Shown piece after piece: positions 59,385-64,000 of a stretch of DNA of 64,000 nt. Position numbers and translations under genes: made by a program. This DNA comes from Alkalihalobacillus sp. YIM B00296. GTDB taxonomy: Bacteria > Bacillota > Bacilli > Bacillales > Fictibacillaceae. The notes beneath the pieces are model-generated. The model saw only the letters and a program-made list of their open reading frames with translations. It did not search any database and was not told the DNA's origin. The stretch's first letter is position 1, and each line of letters starts with the position of its first letter. The stretch is from the NCBI RefSeq assembly GCF_020179385.1, contig NZ_JAIBLJ010000008.1, positions 87,775 through 151,774 on the forward strand. The letters are read 5' to 3'.

Positions 59385-60041
59385 ATGGATTTAAACAAAT
59401 GGACGGATGATTTTTTCTCATTGATGGATGAAGAAAAGATGAGCGGAAAACAAAAAAAGATTCTGATCGCATCGATAGAAGTATTCGCAGAAAAAGGCTA
59501 TGCTGCTTCGTCTACCTCAGAGATTGCAAAGAAAGCGGGGGTGGCGGAGGGAACGATCTTCCGGCACTATAAAACAAAAAAGGATTTACTGCTGTCAATT
59601 GTTGCGCCTGTGATGGCGAAGTTCATGGCACCTTTGATCGTAAAGGATTTTCATAAGGTGTTCAAACAGGAATTCAATTCTTATGAGGAATTTTTAAGAA
59701 CCTTATTTCACAATCGAATTGCTTTCATAAAAGAACATTTATCCGTGGTAAAGATCATGATCCAGGAAATACCTTTCCATCCTGAGTTAAGACAGCATTT
59801 TAGCCGAAAGGTCATGGACCAGGTAGTGTCAAGGATTGAGTCAATAATCATCCCATTCCAGGAAAAGGGTGAATTGATCAACCTGCCGCCGAAGTCGATT
59901 ATCCGATTTACTGCTACATCCATTATGGGTTTATTGTTCGGGAGGTTCATCCTATTTCCTGAAAACGACTGGGACTTGGAACAGGCGAGTGAAGAAACGA
60001 TTCAGATGATTTTACATGGGGTAGAGGGAAAGGAAGACTAA
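59385..60041 (+). CDS. TetR/AcrR-family regulator
   Basis: A 218-residue regulator. The helix-turn-helix at about 22-68 reads ILIASIEVFAEKGYAASSTS, then EIAKKAGVAEGTIFRHYKTK, the family consensus. The C-terminal ligand domain is helical. It is the last gene of the ABC exporter unit and probably represses it, releasing when the exporter's substrate is present. AAAGGAGTACTCGT precedes the ATG. Confidence 0.85.
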   Translation: MDLNKWTDDFFSLMDEEKMSGKQKKILIASIEVFAEKGYAASSTSEIAKKAGVAEGTIFRHYKTKKDLLLSIVAPVMAKFMAPLIVKDFHKVFKQEFNSYEEFLRTLFHNRIAFIKEHLSVVKIMIQEIPFHPELRQHFSRKVMDQVVSRIESIIIPFQEKGELINLPPKSIIRFTATSIMGLLFGRFILFPENDWDLEQASEETIQMILHGVEGKED

Positions 60042-60082
60042 GACATACTTGTCAGAGGTATGTAAGAGGTAGAGGTGACAAA

Positions 60083-60824
60083 ATGAACAAAAAAGTAATC
60101 GTTTTATACATACTGTCTGTATTATCTTATCTCTTGATGATCGGTGTAAATGCCTATACGAACATCCGGCCCTTGAATGGTTAGTCCACAGGGGAGATCT
60201 CTGCCCGTTTCGGTGTATTATTTACCCCTGCTGGGTATGTTTTCTCCCTCTGGTCTGTCATTTATACTTTATTAGCGGCTTGGCTTGTGTATCTGTTGTT
60301 TCCGAAAAGCGTGAACCATAACGTATTTCAAAAGGCAGGTCTTTGGTTTGTATTAAGCTCATTGTTGAATACGATCTGGGGTCGTTCTATGGCATTATGG
60401 ATACTTCAATTGGACGATTGTTGTCATGATCGGCTTATCAGTATCGCTGATCATCCTTTATTTTAAGATACAACAATCGTCTGGACGCCGGTTGATGGAT
60501 CGTTTGCCATTCTCTGTATACCTTGGATGGGTTTTAATAGCGACCATCATCAATGCGAGCATCATCCTCTATTACAACAACTGGGGATTATGGGGGCTCT
60601 CTGAAATGACATGGACGTCCATCATCCTGGTTGCAGGTGCTTTCATAGCTATTTTCTTTTCCTTGAAAAATGAGGATTTGATCTTTCCGCTTGTGTTTAT
60701 ATGGGCGTATGCCGGGATTGCAGTCGAGCAGGCAGATGTGCCTCTCGTTAAGAATACCGCTCTGTTAACAGCTATCAAACTATCAGCGTTCATCATCTTC
60801 CGGGTCTTCACCCGAAAACGGTGA
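60083..60824 (+). pseudogene. TspO/tryptophan-rich sensory-type membrane protein, broken
   Basis: ATG 60083 (AGAGGTGAC upstream) begins NKKVIVLYILSVLSYLLMIG and NIRPLNG, then a TAG at 60182-60184, likely a CAG changed by C-to-T. The frame continues STGEISARFGVLFTPAGYVF SLWSVIYTLLAAW, a TspO-like helix pair, to NTIWG near 60380. A one-base shift moves it to VVLWHYGYFNWTIVVMIGLS and on to 60824. The protein would have about 246 residues. Two lesions make function unlikely. Confidence 0.72.
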
Positions 60825-60922
60825 AAACGGATAATAGTCAGAATATTCCAAATATCCATTGACTCGTTTTATATGCTGTGTGTAATATGGAAGTTAAGAA
60901 CGTGATGGACGGGGGAATCAAT

Positions 60923-61975
60923 ATGGCGGTCATTCATACGGAAAAGACATCAAGCACGCCTTACGGTGAAGAGGATTTTGATAGTACAGAAGTTTTGTCC
61001 AGTTATCGTATCGATCTCAGGAATCCACGTAATGAAATGCCTGACCGATTTTTCAATGCGAATCTCGTTAAAGATTGGTCGAAGCTATCCTGGAAAGAAG
61101 TTGGTAAGCCTTACGAAGTAAAGACAATATCGGTCGATCGGATCAATTGGGAAAAAGAACACCAACAAATTATGCCGGTTAAAACGTCTTGGGAATATTT
61201 TAACCGATCCTTCCATGAATGGTTTGTAAAAGATGTGCCTAAAGAACGTAGCGAGGCAAAAGAAAATCTTATAAACCACCTTAAACAATTCAAACTACAT
61301 GAAGTGAAAGAAGGCGTAGGAGACCTGGTCTGCCTTTCCCTCTGGAATTATGCTCATCGCATCGAGGACGGCATTTGGGATCCGAGAGGGAAAAGAACTT
61401 TGTTCGAAGGGCTTGATGTTGAGAAGCCAAACATTCTATTCCTGGGTGCCGCCGAGGGATATGAGGCGATGCAACTGCAGGCGATGTATCCAGGTGGACA
61501 AGTGGTCATGGTTGATTATGATCCTTTCTGTAAGACAAACCGTTTTGCTGATTTTCCAGACACATATCCATTCTTAGGGGTGAATCCTCAGACCGGAAGC
61601 CCGCGGGTGTGGTATAAACACCAGATGAACATCGATTATGTCGTTGAGGATATCCGTAATTTAAAATTTGGAAAGGAATTCGATATCGTTATCAGCATCG
61701 GATTACTGGAGCATGTGCCGGATGCATATAAAGAAGAGATTCTTGATTTCCATCGCCATTTTTTGAAACCGGGAGGGTATGTGATCATGACAACTCCAAG
61801 GAATCAATGGAAGTCCCGTATGTATTATCGTGTCATGGCGGACGTGATGAACCTTACGTACCGTGAGTTGATGGATATACGGCAAATGGGGTTGTATATT
61901 TACCAATCAGGATTTGACATTTTAAGGCATGGTTACATGAAAGTCCATAATGGAATTGTTGCTAAGCCAAGGTAA
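60923..61975 (+). CDS. class I SAM-dependent methyltransferase
   Basis: A 350-residue protein with a long N-terminal region (about 1-165) of unknown kind and a C-terminal methyltransferase domain: motif I FLGAAEGYEAMQL, acidic Asp in VVMVDYDPFC, and IVISIGLLEHVPD with post-motif LKPGGYVIMTTPRN. The N-terminal region and length suggest a specialised family, but I cannot name the substrate. ATG 60923 lies seven bases after GGGGGA; upstream in-frame codons lack a site. Confidence 0.72.
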   Translation: MAVIHTEKTSSTPYGEEDFDSTEVLSSYRIDLRNPRNEMPDRFFNANLVKDWSKLSWKEVGKPYEVKTISVDRINWEKEHQQIMPVKTSWEYFNRSFHEWFVKDVPKERSEAKENLINHLKQFKLHEVKEGVGDLVCLSLWNYAHRIEDGIWDPRGKRTLFEGLDVEKPNILFLGAAEGYEAMQLQAMYPGGQVVMVDYDPFCKTNRFADFPDTYPFLGVNPQTGSPRVWYKHQMNIDYVVEDIRNLKFGKEFDIVISIGLLEHVPDAYKEEILDFHRHFLKPGGYVIMTTPRNQWKSRMYYRVMADVMNLTYRELMDIRQMGLYIYQSGFDILRHGYMKVHNGIVAKPR

Positions 61976-61979
61976 AAGG

Positions 61980-62007
61980 AACGGGTGGATGCCCGTTTTC
62001 TTTTTTG
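61980..62007 (+). terminator. terminator of the methyltransferase gene
   Basis: AACGGG and CCCGTT form a stem around TGGATG, followed by TTCTTTTTTG. Confidence 0.72.
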
Positions 62008-62180
62008 AAAGATAAAGAATTTTTGTCGCGATCGAGTCTTCCTTGGCATCCAACATCGGTTTAAAGGACGAGTTCTTCTTGCTAATCGCTTTTGCTGATG
62101 TACTATTCCCCGCTTCTTTCCCATGAGGACAACAACTTCCTAATAAGAGTTGATATTATCCAAATTCACAAACAAAATAC

Positions 62181-62210
62181 TTGAATAATATACTGTAGGG
62201 GGGTATAGTA
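62181..62210 (+). promoter_or_regulatory. csoR-copA promoter with CsoR operator
   Basis: TTGAAT (62181-62186) and TATAGT (62204-62209) are separated by 17 bases. Between and over the -10 lies TACTGTAGGGGGGTATAGTA, a G-rich dyad like CsoR sites. Copper should release CsoR and allow transcription. Confidence 0.8.
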
Positions 62211-62245
62211 AGAGTATCAAGAAAAACACGAAAGAAGGTGGAACG

Positions 62246-62545
62246 ATGGAAGAACATGATTCACCAATTATCCCAAGAACAGAAAATGAAAAGATCAAAA
62301 TAAAAAATCGGCTTAAACGAATAGAAGGCCAGGTCCGTGGACTGAACAAAATGGTTGAAGAGGATCGGTATTGTATGGATATCCTTGTCCAGATCTCAGC
62401 AATCAATTCTGCTCTCAAGCAGGTGGGTTTTTCTTTGATGGAACGCCATGCGAACACTTGCGTTAAACATTCCATCGAATCCGGTAACGGCGATGAATAT
62501 ATTGAAGAATTGATGAAAATTGTAAGACAGTTTTCAAAGTCATAA
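62246..62545 (+). CDS. csoR: CsoR, copper-sensing repressor
   Basis: A 99-residue four-helix repressor of the CsoR/RcnR family. The Cu(I) ligands are Cys43 in RYCMDIL, His68 and Cys72 in RHANTC, matching Cys45-His70-Cys74 of B. subtilis CsoR. The RIEGQVRGL helix contains the DNA-binding residues. It controls its own operon and copA. GAAGGTGGAAC precedes the ATG. Confidence 0.93.
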   Translation: MEEHDSPIIPRTENEKIKIKNRLKRIEGQVRGLNKMVEEDRYCMDILVQISAINSALKQVGFSLMERHANTCVKHSIESGNGDEYIEELMKIVRQFSKS

Positions 62546-62563
62546 TAAAAAGTAGGTGTACAC

Positions 62564-64000
62564 ATGAGTGAAGCACTGGAAAGACAAAAACCGTGGAAAG
62601 ACGAAAAAATACCTATCACAGGTATGACTTGTTCGGCTTGTGCAAGCCGTATCGAAAAAGTATTGAATAAAATGGATGGCGTGGATGCATCCGTCAATTT
62701 GACGACTGAAGAAGCGACGATCAAATATGATCCGGATTCGGTGAAAACCGAAGACATCATCAAAAGGATTCAAAAACTCGGTTACGATGTGCCGACTGAA
62801 GGACTAGAACTCGATATTCAAGGGATGACATGTGCAGCATGTTCAACCCGTATCGAGAAAGTGATTGGAAAAATGGACGGCGTCCAAAGCATCCACGTCA
62901 ATTTGACAACAGAGACGGGTAAAATCGAAATACAGCCTGGGGTTGTTAGTGAAGAGAATATTCTTCAGAAAATCGAAAAGCTCGGATACAAGGCAGAAGT
63001 GAAACAGGATAGAAGCGTGAAAGAAGGGAAGAAAGATCAGGAATTGAAGAAAAAGCAAAGGACGTTATTGATCTCCATCCTGCTTTCCGCACCATTATTG
63101 TATACGATGTTCGGGCATTTACCTATCACTACTGGGATTCCTGTACCCCATTTCTTGATGAACCCGTGGGTCCAATTCGCATTAGCGACTCCAGTGCAGT
63201 TCTATATCGGTGGGCCGTTTTATGTCGGAGCATACCGTGCATTGAAAAATAAAAGCGCCAATATGGATGTGCTTGTTGCGTTAGGTACGTCCGCGGCCTA
63301 CTTTTATAGCTTGTTGGAAACATTGAGGAGTGCTTACTGGCCAGGCTATCATCCACAATTGTATTTTGAAACGAGTGCGATATTGATCACTTTGATTTTA
63401 GTAGGTAAGTATTTCGAATTTCTTGCGAAGGGCCGTACGACACTAGCAATCAAATCACTTCTCAATCTTCAGGCAAAGGATGCCACCCTCATTGAAAATG
63501 GAGTGGAAAGGAAAATAGCTGTCGATCAAGTCCGTGTAGGCGACCATTTGCTTGTAAAACCGGGAGAAAAGATTCCCGTGGACGGGGAAATCATGAAAGG
63601 ACGTTCTTCAATCGATGAGTCGATGATCACAGGTGAATCGATTCCTGTTGAAAAAAACATTGGCGATTCCGTAATCGGCTCGACCATCAACAAGAATGGT
63701 ACGTTGACGGTTGAAGCGATAAAGGTTGGTAAAGATACGGCGCTTGCAGGCATTATCAAAATCGTGGAGGAGGCACAAGGATCCAAGGCTCCGATCCAAC
63801 GGATGGCGGATGTCATTTCCGGCATTTTTGTGCCGATTGTCGTAGCAATCAGTGTTGTCGTTTTCTTCATCTGGTATCTATTCGCAGCACCAGGGCAGCT
63901 TACTATAGCACTTGAAGCATCCATCGCTGTACTCGTCATCGCTTGTCCTTGTGCGTTAGGTCTTGCTACTCCGACTTCGATCATGGTCGGAACAGGAAAA
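62564..64000 (+). CDS. copA: CopA, copper-exporting P1B-type ATPase (5' part)
   Basis: The first 479 residues of a copper efflux ATPase; the gene runs off the window. Two N-terminal metal-binding domains have MTCSAC (Cys23, Cys26) and MTCAAC (Cys90, Cys93). Membrane helices follow from about 170, the actuator motif is [12 protein letters not shown], and the membrane metal site is Cys461-Pro-Cys463 in [14 protein letters not shown]. The phosphorylated DKTG lies beyond the end. It starts 18 bases after csoR, and no copZ chaperone gene lies between. Confidence 0.93.
   Translation, partial: MSEALERQKPWKDEKIPITGMTCSACASRIEKVLNKMDGVDASVNLTTEEATIKYDPDSVKTEDIIKRIQKLGYDVPTEGLELDIQGMTCAACSTRIEKVIGKMDGVQSIHVNLTTETGKIEIQPGVVSEENILQKIEKLGYKAEVKQDRSVKEGKKDQELKKKQRTLLISILLSAPLLYTMFGHLPITTGIPVPHFLMNPWVQFALATPVQFYIGGPFYVGAYRALKNKSANMDVLVALGTSAAYFYSLLETLRSAYWPGYHPQLYFETSAILITLILVGKYFEFLAKGRTTLAIKSLLNLQAKDATLIENGVERKIAVDQVRVGDHLLVKPGEKIPVDGEIMKGRSSIDESMITGESIPVEKNIGDSVIGSTINKNGTLTVEAIKVGKDTALAGIIKIVEEAQGSKAPIQRMADVISGIFVPIVVAISVVVFFIWYLFAAPGQLTIALEASIAVLVIACPCALGLATPTSIMVGTGK

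Overview
The window reads as chromosomal DNA of an endospore-forming member of the Bacillaceae (low-to-moderate GC Firmicute); I cannot resolve the genus. The evidence is an alpha/beta-type small acid-soluble spore protein, a comK homologue, c-di-AMP and glycine riboswitches of Bacillus type, KtrAB, stressosome RsbR, CitA/CitR, FruR-FruK-FruA and CsoR/CopA, AGGAGG-type ribosome binding sites and frequent TTG/GTG starts. About 75 genes or gene remnants and one tRNA are supported.

Layout. (1) 1-840: the 3' end of an IS1182-family element, then intergenic repeats. (2) 843-3193: c-di-AMP riboswitch and the ktrAB potassium uptake operon. (3) 3289-12990: two Fur boxes and a seven-gene operon for a schizokinen/rhizobactin-type citrate-hydroxamate siderophore: diaminobutyrate aminotransferase and decarboxylase make 1,3-diaminopropane, a monooxygenase and a GNAT enzyme make the hydroxamate arm, two NIS synthetases join two arms to citrate, and an MFS protein probably exports the product. 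No uptake genes lie here. (4) 13-28 kb: an accessory stretch with methyltransferases, DinB-like proteins, an amine oxidase, a holin-like small toxin candidate, membrane proteases, a frameshifted comK, aminopeptidase AmpS, a lipoprotein cluster and an RsbR-type stressosome protein. (5) 28.8-31.2 kb: tRNA-Gln, a tandem glycine riboswitch, and a serine dehydratase pair broken by nonsense mutations, a frameshift and a domain loss, followed by a HesB-like gene. (6) 32-45 kb: VOC protein, GH13 alpha-glucosidase, DUF2339 membrane protein, amidase, arylamine N-acetyltransferase, and the fructose operon fruR-fruK-fruA behind a striking helically phased repeat. (7) 45-64 kb: SASP, YyaE-like molybdopterin oxidoreductase, divergent citA/citR, MFS exporter, relics of a peptide ABC transporter, S9 and M3 peptidases, DeoD, an ABC exporter with a TetR regulator, a broken TspO-like gene, a methyltransferase, and csoR-copA with its operator (copA runs off the end).

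Three themes cut across the window. First, roughly a dozen accessory genes are broken by frameshifts, nonsense codons (each explicable as C-to-T) or truncation, while every long core gene is intact, which points to real gene decay more than to random sequence error. Second, several intergenic gaps hold short arrays of a 9-13 base core repeated every 20-21 bases, with a different core at different loci. Third, a family of intergenic elements shares a GGGGTCTC...CCGCAGGAGT core but has different, self-complementary ends at each locus. No CRISPR array, prophage, rRNA or replication origin was seen.
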